Source of the DNA: an uncultured bacterium
GTDB lineage: Bacteria; Cyanobacteriota; Vampirovibrionia; Gastranaerophilales; Gastranaerophilaceae
Assembly: GCA_900547585.1 (NCBI GenBank)
Contig: URHD01000015.1
Location: forward strand, 1-30,785
Length of the DNA stretch: 30,785 bases
Direction of reading: 5' to 3'
Shown: one piece after another, positions 1-6,816 of the stretch
Layout of the letters: every line of letters starts with the position of its first letter
How positions within the stretch are numbered: the stretch's first letter is position 1
Position numbers and translations under genes: made by a program
The notes under the pieces: generated by a model
Seen by the model: only the letters and a program-made list of their open reading frames with translations
The model's database searches: none
What the model was told of the DNA's origin: nothing

Positions 1-174
1 TTCGTGATAAGGAACACTCTGCCGAGCAAAAGGTGACTAAATGTCACGTTTTGCGAGAGGAAGACGTGAACGAACTTTTTGAGTGCCCGCCCCGCTGATG
101 GCGGGGACGGGTAGAAAAGGTGAGCCTTGGGCGGTTCGCGTAGGCGAATCGGCTAAGGCGACACTAGATTAGAT
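1..174 (+). promoter_or_regulatory. Structured leader element, copy 1 (unidentified family)
   Basis: This copy shares blocks with the element at 4079-4171: a 5' block GATAAGGAACACTCTGCCGA, a variable hairpin with conserved loop TAAAT, the word GAGAGG, and a 3' tail (157-174, GGCGACACTAGATTAGAT). The hairpin is GCAAAA (26-31) and GTGAC (33-37) against GTCAC (43-47) and TTTTGC (49-54). Two extra GC-rich hairpins separate it from the tail: 86-95/101-111, with one bulged A, and TTCGC/GCGAA (135-139/144-148) inside AGCC/GGCT. It ends 28 bases before the glycosyltransferase start, so it would lie in that mRNA leader if transcribed. The 5' end may extend beyond the window. I do not recognise a known riboswitch; a small mobile repeat is the alternative. 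Confidence 0.5.
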
Positions 175-202
175 AAAAAATAAGGATTAATGGAGAAAAC
201 CG

Positions 203-1741
203 ATGGAAAATAAAAAATCGTTAAAAATAAACATTTTGCTGACCATACTTTTTGCTCTTTTTACGCTAAATACCGTCTTAAGACATGAAATCTGGGCAGA
301 TGAAGCGCAGGTGTGGCTTCTGGTGAAATATCTGTCACCGCTCGGACTTTTAAAACATCTTGTGAACGAGGGGCATCCGTCGTTTTTCTACTTTCTGGTA
401 ATGCCTTTTGCCAAAATGAACTTTTCAATAATGGCAATGCAGATAATATGCTGGCTGGGAACGGTTTTGGGCGCATTTTTGATTTTGCAGTTTTCGCCTT
501 TTTCAAAATTTGCGAAGTTTTCTATCCTGACCGGCGGGTGTTTTTTGTATTTTTTCCCTGTTATTGCCCGCAGCTATTCGATTTTGCCGTTTCTTGTGAT
601 GCTGGCGGCATATTTATACCCGAAAAGCAAAGACCGGCCTTATTTGTATGCGATTGTGCTTGCATTGATTGCTAATACGCATGTTATTATGTTTGGTTTT
701 TCGGGGATTCTCGGGTGCATATTTTTATACGATAATTTTATAAAGCCGTTTAAAACCCTGATAAAAAGCGAAAAAATAAAGTATGCTGCGGCGTTCGGCA
801 TAGTTTTTGTCGGTTTGCTTGCTGTTGTTTTGCAGCTAAAAGGCACAAGCTCAAGCAATTCCTGTATCGGGTGGAGTTTTGACTATATCTGGATGAATGT
901 ATATCACACAATGCTCGAGTTTTTTACAAATGTCATTGATAACACGGCGATAAACATGGCTCCTGTTGTCAGTTCAGCAGCAATGATGAAGACTTATCAG
1001 GCAAGCTGGGCTGTTGTGGTGGCTTCAATCGTACTTTTGGCGCTTACGTTTCTGTCCGTTGTGATTTTTGCGCTTGTGAATGTAAGGGCGTTTTTGACGG
1101 TTGCTGTCGGGGTTGGATTTCAGCTGTTTGTTTATATTTTTGCGTATTCCGCATTTATCTACCCTAACAGAATCGGCACTGCTTATTTAATCATGATTTT
1201 TGCGTTCTGGATGGTACTTTCCGACGCTAATTTCAAAGAAAAATACCGGATAATTACAAAGAAATCATTGAACATAATTCTCGCGTTGATGTTTCTCGTC
1301 ACAATCATGAACGGCGTGAGATACACAATCGGTGATTTGACCGGAAATTATTCATCTGCAAAGGTTACTGCTCAATTTATTCAAAAAAATATCCCTGAAA
1401 ACGCCTTATTAATCACAACGCAGGACCCGTTCTCGCTCGGTTTGTACTATTATCTGCCCAAAAACCGCATGTGGTCGATTATGCAGCGAAAATATATAAA
1501 TTACGTCGTCTGGGACAAAAGCCTGCTTATTGGCAGAATGCAAAAAGATTGGTCTTTGATTGTCAGAAGACGTTTTTCCGAGGAAATGAAGCATCAGCCG
1601 ATTTATGTTGTAACTCCGTCGTATGATTTCGGGCGCGGGCTTGAGATATTCAATAAGGATGACTGGAAAATGATTTATCTTTCTCCACCGTCCATTGCTT
1701 ATGGCGAGGGGTTTGCTATTTATAAATTTGTGGGAAGGTAG
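203..1741 (+). CDS. GT-C fold membrane glycosyltransferase (PMT/ArnT-like)
   Basis: Predicted polytopic membrane protein of 512 residues. It begins with a transmembrane helix (about 9-25), followed by an extracytoplasmic loop with Asp33-Glu34 (WADEAQVW) and an EGHPSFFY motif near 56-63. This is the arrangement in GT-C glycosyltransferases of the PMT_2/GT39 type, where the acidic pair in the first loop is catalytic and the donor is normally a polyprenyl-phosphate sugar. About ten hydrophobic helices follow, then a soluble C-terminal domain (about 375-512). The ATG has GGAG seven bases upstream. A structured leader element lies just 5' and a palindrome cluster begins at the stop codon. The sugar and acceptor cannot be told from sequence. 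Family-level call is fairly secure; exact function is not. Confidence 0.75.
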   Translation: MENKKSLKINILLTILFALFTLNTVLRHEIWADEAQVWLLVKYLSPLGLLKHLVNEGHPSFFYFLVMPFAKMNFSIMAMQIICWLGTVLGAFLILQFSPFSKFAKFSILTGGCFLYFFPVIARSYSILPFLVMLAAYLYPKSKDRPYLYAIVLALIANTHVIMFGFSGILGCIFLYDNFIKPFKTLIKSEKIKYAAAFGIVFVGLLAVVLQLKGTSSSNSCIGWSFDYIWMNVYHTMLEFFTNVIDNTAINMAPVVSSAAMMKTYQASWAVVVASIVLLALTFLSVVIFALVNVRAFLTVAVGVGFQLFVYIFAYSAFIYPNRIGTAYLIMIFAFWMVLSDANFKEKYRIITKKSLNIILALMFLVTIMNGVRYTIGDLTGNYSSAKVTAQFIQKNIPENALLITTQDPFSLGLYYYLPKNRMWSIMQRKYINYVVWDKSLLIGRMQKDWSLIVRRRFSEEMKHQPIYVVTPSYDFGRGLEIFNKDDWKMIYLSPPSIAYGEGFAIYKFVGR

Positions 1742-1764
1742 TTTGGGCGTTTAGGGGCTTTGGC

Positions 1765-1847
1765 GCAAACACAATAGAATTAAATTTCAGAAACGTAAAA
1801 GCGGCGAAGCCCGTTCCGGTTCTGAAATTTAATTCTATTGTGTTTGC
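1765..1847. repeat. Perfect 28-bp palindrome with core A (P1 hairpin 1)
   Basis: The left arm 1765-1792 is the exact reverse complement of 1820-1847 (28 of 28). The central 27 bases (1793-1819) read ACGTAAAAGCGGC, GAA, GCCCGTTCCGG and fold further through GGC/GCC around a GAA loop. The same core recurs at 1908-1934, 8426-8453 and, inverted, 8540-8566, while the arms are unrelated. Confidence 0.9.
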
Positions 1848-1880
1848 TTTTTGGGGAGGAATGAGCAAAATTGTGCAAAG

Positions 1881-1961
1881 TTTTTCATCCGTAATTGAAT
1901 TTTTGAACCGTAAAAGCGGCGAAGCCCGTTCCGGTTCCAAAATTCAATTACGGATGAAAAA
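1881..1961. repeat. 30-bp palindrome with core A (P1 hairpin 2)
   Basis: The left arm 1881-1910 pairs with 1932-1961 at 29 of 30 positions. The core (1908-1934) is CCGTAAAAGCGGC, GAA, GCCCGTTCCGG, in the same orientation as in hairpin 1. The arm sequence (CATCCGTAATTGAATTTT) has nothing in common with that of hairpin 1. The right arm overlaps the outer repeat of the cluster. Confidence 0.9.
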
Positions 1962-2011
1962 CGCCCAAACAAAAAACGCCCCTTTCAATAAAAACCGCAA
2001 ATAATTAAAAT

Positions 2012-2040
2012 TTGTAGAAAATCGCCTTTTCCTTTATAAT
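2012..2040 (+). promoter_or_regulatory. Sigma-70 type promoter for the MFS gene
   Basis: TTGTAG (2012-2017), a 17-base spacer, then a perfect TATAAT (2035-2040). Transcription would start near 2047, giving a leader of about 27 bases that contains a strong GGGAGGGG ribosome binding site. Confidence 0.75.
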
Positions 2041-2073
2041 TGGAATGTTAAACGAAGTTATTTGGGAGGGGAA

Positions 2074-3447
2074 ATGAACGACGGGTGTCTTCGCAAGCTC
2101 AATACTTTTCAATTATTGAATTTTTGTCTGGGCTTTTTTGGTTTACAGTTTGCCTGGCAGATGAGAATTATTCTCTCAGGGCCGGTTACAGAAGGGCTCG
2201 GGGCTTCGCCTTTGATTTTCGGGCTGATATGGCTTGCAGGGCCGGTTACGGGTATGGTTGTACAGCCAATTATCGGCGCTTGGAGCGATAATACGCAGAC
2301 GCCGTTCGGCAGAAGACGTCCTTATCTCCTGTTGGGTGCGATTCTCGCAAGTTTAGCACTGTGGGCGTTCCCTAACTCCGAAACTATAGCGCAATTTATT
2401 GCAAACAAACTCCATTTTGCGCTACCGGCAGTGGGCGGACTGCTTTTTGCTGCTGTTATGATATGGATTATTGATGCGTGCGTTAATGCTGCTCAGGGGC
2501 CTTATAGAGCGCTTATCCCTGATAATATTGTTCCCCAACAGCACTCAATTGCAAATGCATACCTGAGTTTTGCTATCGGGCTTGGCTCTGTAATTGCTGC
2601 AGGAACTGCTCCGATTTTGAAAAAGGTTTTTGATTATCAGATGTCAGTAACAGCGCAGTTTATAATGGCTGCACTCGCTTTTTCGCTCGCTATGATTTGG
2701 ACTTGTATGACCTTTAAAGAAAACAACTCTGCTACCTGCGAAGGGAAAAATGACAAAGAAAAAAACTCATTTATTGAGGACTTGAAAACCTTTTTTAAAT
2801 CCTCGCCGGAGGTGTTCAAAATCTGTTTTGTGCAGTTTTTCACCTGGATTGGTGTGATGAGTATGTTCATCTTCTTTACGCAGTTTTCTGTTCACACAGT
2901 GTTCGGAATTCCTGATTTGTCGACGGCTGCGGATTCTGTAGTCGCTAAATATGCTGACTTAAACACACAGGCGACGAATTTTGCATCGATTTGCTTTGCT
3001 GTATTTAATTTAATTTGCTTTTTGGTTTCAATACCGATTGGAATCCTTTCCACAAAATACGGAAACAAAAAAGTCCACATGATTGCAGTTGCTTCAATGG
3101 CTCTGGCTTATATTTTGATGGCATTTACCACTGATTCGCGCGCGATTATGGCACTTATGGCTTTTGCGGGCATAGGCTGGGCAAGCATTCTTTCTCTGCC
3201 ATTTGCAATGCTGTCCGAGTATATCCAAAAAGGCTCTGAAGGAGCGGTAATGGGCATTTTCAATATTTTTATCGCCGGCCCTCAAATACTTGTATGTACT
3301 TTTCTCGCATGGTTTATTTCAAAATGTGTATTTGATACACCGGCAGGAATAAATTATCACTGGGAATATACTTTTGTGGTCGGAGCGGTAGTTCTGCTTG
3401 TGGCTGCGGTCGTTACTTACTTTATAAACGAAAAACAACCGGATTAA
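2074..3447 (+). CDS. MFS sugar transporter, sucrose/glycoside (SUT/SLC45-GPH) type
   Basis: Twelve-helix-type major facilitator of 457 residues, expected to import a sugar or glycoside by cation symport in the inner membrane. The loop between helices 2 and 3 has the signature GAWSDNTQTPFGRRR (about 68-82), very like the conserved GxxSD...FGRRRP motif of sucrose transporters (SUT/SLC45) and related GPH carriers. A cytoplasmic loop rich in Lys/Glu (about 215-240) separates the two six-helix halves. The frame stays open upstream to a TTG at 2062, but GGGAGGGG immediately before the ATG at 2074 decides the start. It has its own promoter and is monocistronic. The substrate is inferred only from the family. 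Confidence 0.85.
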   Translation: MNDGCLRKLNTFQLLNFCLGFFGLQFAWQMRIILSGPVTEGLGASPLIFGLIWLAGPVTGMVVQPIIGAWSDNTQTPFGRRRPYLLLGAILASLALWAFPNSETIAQFIANKLHFALPAVGGLLFAAVMIWIIDACVNAAQGPYRALIPDNIVPQQHSIANAYLSFAIGLGSVIAAGTAPILKKVFDYQMSVTAQFIMAALAFSLAMIWTCMTFKENNSATCEGKNDKEKNSFIEDLKTFFKSSPEVFKICFVQFFTWIGVMSMFIFFTQFSVHTVFGIPDLSTAADSVVAKYADLNTQATNFASICFAVFNLICFLVSIPIGILSTKYGNKKVHMIAVASMALAYILMAFTTDSRAIMALMAFAGIGWASILSLPFAMLSEYIQKGSEGAVMGIFNIFIAGPQILVCTFLAWFISKCVFDTPAGINYHWEYTFVVGAVVLLVAAVVTYFINEKQPD

Positions 3448-3565
3448 ATATTACGGAATGTTACGAAAGCAGAAACATGCGAAACCATGAATACGACTGG
3501 ATTTGACATGAACGTAAACTTTTGTTTACAAATAAAATAGCTCAAAACTCTTCACAAATCAGCTC

Positions 3566-3675
3566 TATAATGGTTTAATAGACTTAATAAAAATATTAAA
3601 CGAATTAGAGATTAATGACTTTGGGAGGAGATTTGGGACTAAACCAAATCAAAGAGCCGGAAAACGGCTCTTTTT
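3566..3675 (+). ncRNA. Candidate small RNA, about 100 nt, two hairpins ending in a terminator
   Basis: A perfect TATAAT (3566-3571) with a poor -35 would start an RNA near 3578. No convincing gene follows. Instead there is a 7-bp hairpin, GATTTGG (3630-3636) with CCAAATC (3644-3650), and then an intrinsic terminator at 3651-3675. A 40-codon ATG frame from 3616 runs through the terminator and is unconvincing. A consensus TTGACA (3503-3508) lies upstream but lacks a good -10 at the right spacing. Confidence 0.4.
3651..3675 (+). terminator. Intrinsic terminator
   Basis: GAGCCG (3654-3659) pairs with CGGCTC (3665-3670), extended by AAA/TTT, and is followed by TTTTTG. It ends the candidate small RNA on the plus strand. 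On the minus strand, where it lies just past the 61-residue ORF, the T-run is only three bases. Confidence 0.8.
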
Positions 3676-3680
3676 GTTTT

Positions 3681-3866
3681 CTATTCGTATTTTACATAGG
3701 AATATGCATAGTTTACAGCGGAATAATCGAGTTCTGACGGAAGTTTTTTGATTTCATCGACAGTGTCCAAATATCTTTTTAACGCAACTTTTAATGCTGA
3801 TTCAACTGATTTTGCGTCGCTGATTATAAGACCCGATTCATTATTGATTGCAGAAAAAATGTTCAT
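3681..3866 (-). CDS. Small hypothetical protein (61 aa)
   Basis: I do not recognise this protein. It is short, acidic and probably helical (MNIFSAINNESGLIISDAKS at the N-terminus, then a region rich in Leu/Lys/Asp), with no signal peptide or membrane segment. The ATG is preceded by AAGGA nine bases away, and the tandem repeat 3884-3912 lies just upstream, both of which favour a real gene. It is convergent with the candidate small RNA. Confidence 0.55.
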   Translation of the reverse strand: MNIFSAINNESGLIISDAKSVESALKVALKRYLDTVDEIKKLPSELDYSAVNYAYSYVKYE

Positions 3867-3883
3867 TGTTTAAAATCCTTATA

Positions 3884-3912
3884 AACTACTACACAAAGTG
3901 TAACTACTACAC
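3884..3912 (-). promoter_or_regulatory. Tandem 11-bp direct repeat upstream of the 61-aa ORF (possible operator)
   Basis: AACTACTACAC occurs at 3884-3894 and 3902-3912, an 18-bp period. Between them TACACAAAGTGTA forms a short inverted repeat. On the minus strand TATTAT (3915-3920) lies just upstream, so the repeats would straddle the start of transcription of the small ORF. This suggests a repressor site, but no -35 is clear. Confidence 0.4.
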
Positions 3913-4021
3913 TTATAATACTATTTAAATTGAAAATATATTGCCCGATGAGGCTATATTGGGCGTCAGAAAGTATTGTTTTTTAGTAATTTATATATCC
4001 CCTGGTTGTTTATGTTAAAAA

Positions 4022-4071
4022 GGTCATTCTTAATTTTTTTGAATTCATTTAATTTATATTCAAGAATGTCC
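4022..4071. repeat. Imperfect AT-rich hairpin
   Basis: GGTCATTCTT (4022-4031) pairs with AAGAATGTCC (4062-4071) with one mismatch, and TTGAAT/ATTCAA lies inside it. It sits immediately before leader element copy 2. In the rest of 3913-4021 I see no gene, only AT-rich sequence with one short GCCC/GGGC inverted repeat (about 3943-3965). Confidence 0.5.
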
Positions 4072-4078
4072 GAGAAAA

Positions 4079-4171
4079 GTTCGAGATAAGGAACACTCTG
4101 CCGAATCAAATATGACTAAATGTCATATTTGATGAGAGGTAAGAATCGACAAAGGTGACACTAGATTAGAT
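4079..4171 (+). promoter_or_regulatory. Structured leader element, copy 2 (unidentified family)
   Basis: A compact version of the element at 1-174. It has GATAAGGAACACTCTGCCGA, a perfect 12-bp hairpin (4105-4116 with 4122-4133) closed by the same TAAAT loop, GAGAGG, and the tail GGTGACACTAGATTAGAT (4154-4171). The hairpin stem differs completely from copy 1 (AT-rich rather than GC-containing) yet pairs perfectly, which argues for conserved structure. The unpaired bases around it (UGCCGA on one side, GA on the other) are identical in both copies and resemble a kink-turn internal loop. It ends 19 bases before the sigma factor start. Confidence 0.55.
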
Positions 4172-4190
4172 CTAAAAGGGGAGATTGTTG

Positions 4191-4793
4191 TTGATTTCGC
4201 TCAACAGAAAGAAATATAAAAATTTCACAACCGAAGAGCTTATTGAAAAGGCTCAGTCTGATGACGTTTGCGCTGTAGAAGAGCTGATTAAGCGTTATCA
4301 GAATACTGTTTATGCTTCGTTTTATTATTTGAGCAAGGATTGTTCGGATATTCTGGATTTAACGCAGGAAGCGCTTGTAAAAATGTCAAAAAATATCAAA
4401 AACCTGCGCGAACCCAAAAAATTTAAAAGCTGGCTGAATCAAATCGTGACCAATCTTTTTTACGATTACCTGCGGCGCAAAAACAGAAGCTGCCAGACCG
4501 TTTCGATTGATAATAAAACTGATGAAAATGAAAATTGCAATGTAATAGAGCTTCCTGCAAGGTCCAATAATCCGGAGGAAAAGACACTGCATGGGGAGTT
4601 GAACGACGTAATAGAAGAATCAGTGAGAAAATTGCCTGATTCGTTTAGATTGGCGATTGTTTTGCGGGAGTTTCAGGGGCTTTCTTATGAGGAGATTGCG
4701 TCTATTACAAATACAAGCGTCGGTACGGTAAAATCCCGCATTGCGCGTGCAAGAAACAAGCTTCAAGAGTATTTAAAGGGCTACATTGCCTGA
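4191..4793 (+). CDS. ECF-type RNA polymerase sigma factor
   Basis: Sigma-70 family factor of the extracytoplasmic-function group, about 200 residues. Region 2 lies near 16-100 (LTQEALVKMSKNIKNL, then FKSWLNQIVTNLFYDYLRRK) and region 4 near 138-192 (LREFQGLSYEEIASITNTSV, then GTVKSRIARARNKL), joined by a linker, with no region 1 or 3. Three consecutive TTG codons (4185, 4188, 4191) could start it. AGGGGAG at 4177-4183 gives the best spacing (7) to the third. The anti-sigma gene follows ten bases later, with its ribosome binding site overlapping the sigma stop. Structured element copy 2 lies in the leader. The regulon cannot be read from the window. Confidence 0.9.
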   Translation: MISLNRKKYKNFTTEELIEKAQSDDVCAVEELIKRYQNTVYASFYYLSKDCSDILDLTQEALVKMSKNIKNLREPKKFKSWLNQIVTNLFYDYLRRKNRSCQTVSIDNKTDENENCNVIELPARSNNPEEKTLHGELNDVIEESVRKLPDSFRLAIVLREFQGLSYEEIASITNTSVGTVKSRIARARNKLQEYLKGYIA

Positions 4794-4802
4794 GGAGTAA
4801 AA

Positions 4803-5462
4803 ATGACCGAGGATATAACCTGCAAAAAAGTATCAGCACTGCTCTCCCAGTATATCGACAACAAAGTAACGCCGCAGGAGCGCACTTTTATAGAGGAGCA
4901 TATAGCAATGTGTCCGGATTGTTATAAAAAATTTATTTATTTAAGAAATTTGATAAACAGTTTGAAAGATTCTTACAAAAAAGTTATGGAAATGGCTCTT
5001 ACACGCCAGAAAAGGACGGCTTTCAGCATACGCGAATATGAAAAATTCAAAATGAACCTTTCGCCATACATTGATAACGAGCTGGAAGGTGAAGAGGGAT
5101 ATGAGTTTCGCAAATATCTTATGAAATCGAGAATTGCACAAAAAGAGCTGAAAAACACCTATCTTATGCAAAAACACCTGCATAACTCTTTTGAAAAAGT
5201 CAAAGGCGGGCTGGATGTTGATTTTTCAAAGCAAATTATAGCCGATTTTCATCAGGAGGGAACGAACTGGCGCAGGCAAAGGTTTATAAAAGCGGCAATT
5301 CTTGCAGGGCTTGTTCTTTTTGGCGCTGCGGAATTTGCACAATACTCTATTCCTATAAAAGAAAAAATCCAGCAGTCAATTCTCAAGAAAAAAGATGTTC
5401 AATATGTAAAAAAACAGCAGCTGGACCAGTCAGAGGCCTTTGCTGCCGAAAAAAACTATTAA
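4803..5462 (+). CDS. Membrane-anchored zinc anti-sigma factor with a duplicated, zinc-less second domain
   Basis: Expected to bind and hold the adjacent ECF sigma factor at the membrane. Residues 1-45 form a zf-HC2/ZAS domain with Cys7, His33, Cys37 and Cys40 (HIAMCPDC, the HxxxCxxC motif). Residues 85-122 look like a second copy: LSPYIDNELEGEEGY parallels LSQYIDNKVTPQERT, but the histidine and cysteines are gone. One membrane helix (about 161-181) and a short, basic, Gln-rich extracytoplasmic tail follow. The ATG at 4803 has GAGGAG upstream, overlapping the sigma stop codon. What signal releases the sigma factor is unknown. Confidence 0.85.
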   Translation: MTEDITCKKVSALLSQYIDNKVTPQERTFIEEHIAMCPDCYKKFIYLRNLINSLKDSYKKVMEMALTRQKRTAFSIREYEKFKMNLSPYIDNELEGEEGYEFRKYLMKSRIAQKELKNTYLMQKHLHNSFEKVKGGLDVDFSKQIIADFHQEGTNWRRQRFIKAAILAGLVLFGAAEFAQYSIPIKEKIQQSILKKKDVQYVKKQQLDQSEAFAAEKNY

Positions 5463-5490
5463 AAAGGGGTGAAATTTCACCCCTTTTTTT
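5461..5490. terminator. Bidirectional intrinsic terminator
   Basis: AAAAAGGGGTGAAA pairs with TTTCACCCCTTTTT in a perfect palindrome (5461-5488) with A and T tracts on both sides. It serves both the sigma/anti-sigma operon and the convergent protease gene, whose stop codon abuts it. Confidence 0.9.
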
Positions 5491-6716
5491 TATTTTAAAA
5501 CCATCAGTTGTTTGTTAATCAGCTCAAGCAGCACGTCATTGGCTTTTTGGAGCTGCCTGTCGTATTTGTCTTTTATATCCTGCTCCGTCAGCTCAACAAC
5601 AACATCGGGTGTAATCCCTTTTTTGTTAATATCTGTGCCGTTAGGAGTAAGGTATTTTTGGATGGTAATATTTGCGCCGCTGCCGCCCATAAGCTTGTTA
5701 ACTTCCTGAACAAGCCCTTTTCCGAAAGAATTTTCGCCCACAAGTACGGCTCTTTTGTTGTCTTTCATCGCTCCTGAGAAGATTTCGCTTGCAGAAGCGC
5801 TTCCTTTGTTGATGAGGATGACAATCGGCTTATTGGTCACGTTGCTTCTTGCAGCTCTCATTGTTTCTTTGTAGCCGTCACGGTCAACTGTGCTGACTAT
5901 TACGCCGCCGTTCAAAAACATATCGGAGATTATTATTGCGTTGCTCAAAAGTCCGCCGGGATTCGAGCGAAGGTCAATAATGTAGCCTTTTTTGTCTTTG
6001 TAGCCGTTGAGCGCTTTTTCAAATTCAACAGAGGCGTTTTTGCTTATAAAAGAGCTCAATCTGATATAACCCACGCTGTCAGCGAGTTTAACGCTTTCTG
6101 TCGGAAGCTTTGTTGATACTGATTTGAGCTCAATTTCGGCTCTTTGGATTTTGTAGAGTTTATTTTCCTGATTTTTTCTCTTGATTAAGAGCGTAACATA
6201 GGTTCCCTCTTCGCCTCTAATCTGGTCAGCTGCTTTATCGACAGTAATTCCCTTTGTTGATTTTCCGTCGATTTCAAGAATTTCGTCTTCCGCGAGAAGC
6301 CCGGCTCTTTCGCCCGGTGTGTCTTCAATCGGGGCAATTATGAGCAGTTTTCCGTCACGAACGCCGATTTGTACGCCGATTCCTTTGAGTGAACCTTTGA
6401 TAGAGCTTGTTTCTTCCTCAAATTCTTTAGGGTCAAGAAATTTTGTATAAGGGTCATTGAGGCTTGCAAGCATTGTCTGAATCGCCACGTAGGCATCTTC
6501 GTCGGTCTTTATACATTTGTCATATTTGTGGTGCCAGCGCTGCCAGTTTTGTTCATTGTTAGTCTGGTCAACGTATTTTGTGTTTACCAGCCGCCATACC
6601 TGCTCGTAAAGCTGCTGCGGAGTATATGCAAATACGGAATTTGCCATCAACGTAATCGTAAGGATACTAATTGCTGATATAATCAGTAAGCTGTATTTTT
6701 TAATGAAATTTTTCAA
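5490..6716 (-). CDS. ctpA: S41 family C-terminal processing peptidase (CtpA-like)
   Basis: Serine protease that cleaves C-terminal tails of envelope proteins. Numbering from the TTG at 6716: signal peptide 1-30 (IISAISILTITLMANSVFA), PDZ domain about 105-185, then the S41 catalytic domain with Ser308 in NKGSASASEI and Lys333 in SFGKGLVQEV, the Ser-Lys pair of the family. About 408 residues, the usual length. The frame opens at an ATG (6746) with no ribosome binding site, whereas AGAGG stands seven bases before the TTG, which also gives a cleaner signal peptide. The 6746 start, ten residues longer, remains possible. It ends at a shared bidirectional terminator. Confidence 0.9.
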   Translation of the reverse strand: MKNFIKKYSLLIISAISILTITLMANSVFAYTPQQLYEQVWRLVNTKYVDQTNNEQNWQRWHHKYDKCIKTDEDAYVAIQTMLASLNDPYTKFLDPKEFEEETSSIKGSLKGIGVQIGVRDGKLLIIAPIEDTPGERAGLLAEDEILEIDGKSTKGITVDKAADQIRGEEGTYVTLLIKRKNQENKLYKIQRAEIELKSVSTKLPTESVKLADSVGYIRLSSFISKNASVEFEKALNGYKDKKGYIIDLRSNPGGLLSNAIIISDMFLNGGVIVSTVDRDGYKETMRAARSNVTNKPIVILINKGSASASEIFSGAMKDNKRAVLVGENSFGKGLVQEVNKLMGGSGANITIQKYLTPNGTDINKKGITPDVVVELTEQDIKDKYDRQLQKANDVLLELINKQLMVLK

Positions 6717-6816
6717 AACTCTACCTCTTTTTCCTCTGTCCAACATAATACCATAAAAAACGCCGATGAATTCTCTGCGTTACTAATTTTTGTACTTTTC
6801 TTTAATAATGGTAAAG

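Larger units (their letters stand above)
1741..1970. repeat. Palindrome cluster P1: outer inverted repeat around two long hairpins
   Basis: A 12-bp perfect outer inverted repeat, GTTTGGGCGTTT (1741-1752) and AAACGCCCAAAC (1959-1970), encloses two independent long palindromes (1765-1847 and 1881-1961). Folded as single-stranded DNA or RNA this gives a three-way junction with two long arms. It starts at the stop codon of the glycosyltransferase gene and ends about 40 bases before the MFS promoter. It may act as a terminator, but neither hairpin is followed by a convincing U-run. No transposase gene is nearby. Confidence 0.85.

Noticed and set aside
1716..1940. A 74-codon minus-strand ORF across palindrome cluster P1.
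   Set aside because: It lies within two inverted repeats and the end of the glycosyltransferase gene, and its sequence simply reflects the repeats.
1741..1970. A CRISPR array, because similar 27-base cores recur.
   Set aside because: The cores are not regularly spaced, the sequence between them is self-complementary rather than spacer-like, and there are no cas genes.
3616..3738. A 40-codon ATG frame through the small-RNA region.
   Set aside because: It reads through a strong intrinsic terminator and across the convergent gene, with a poor ribosome binding site.
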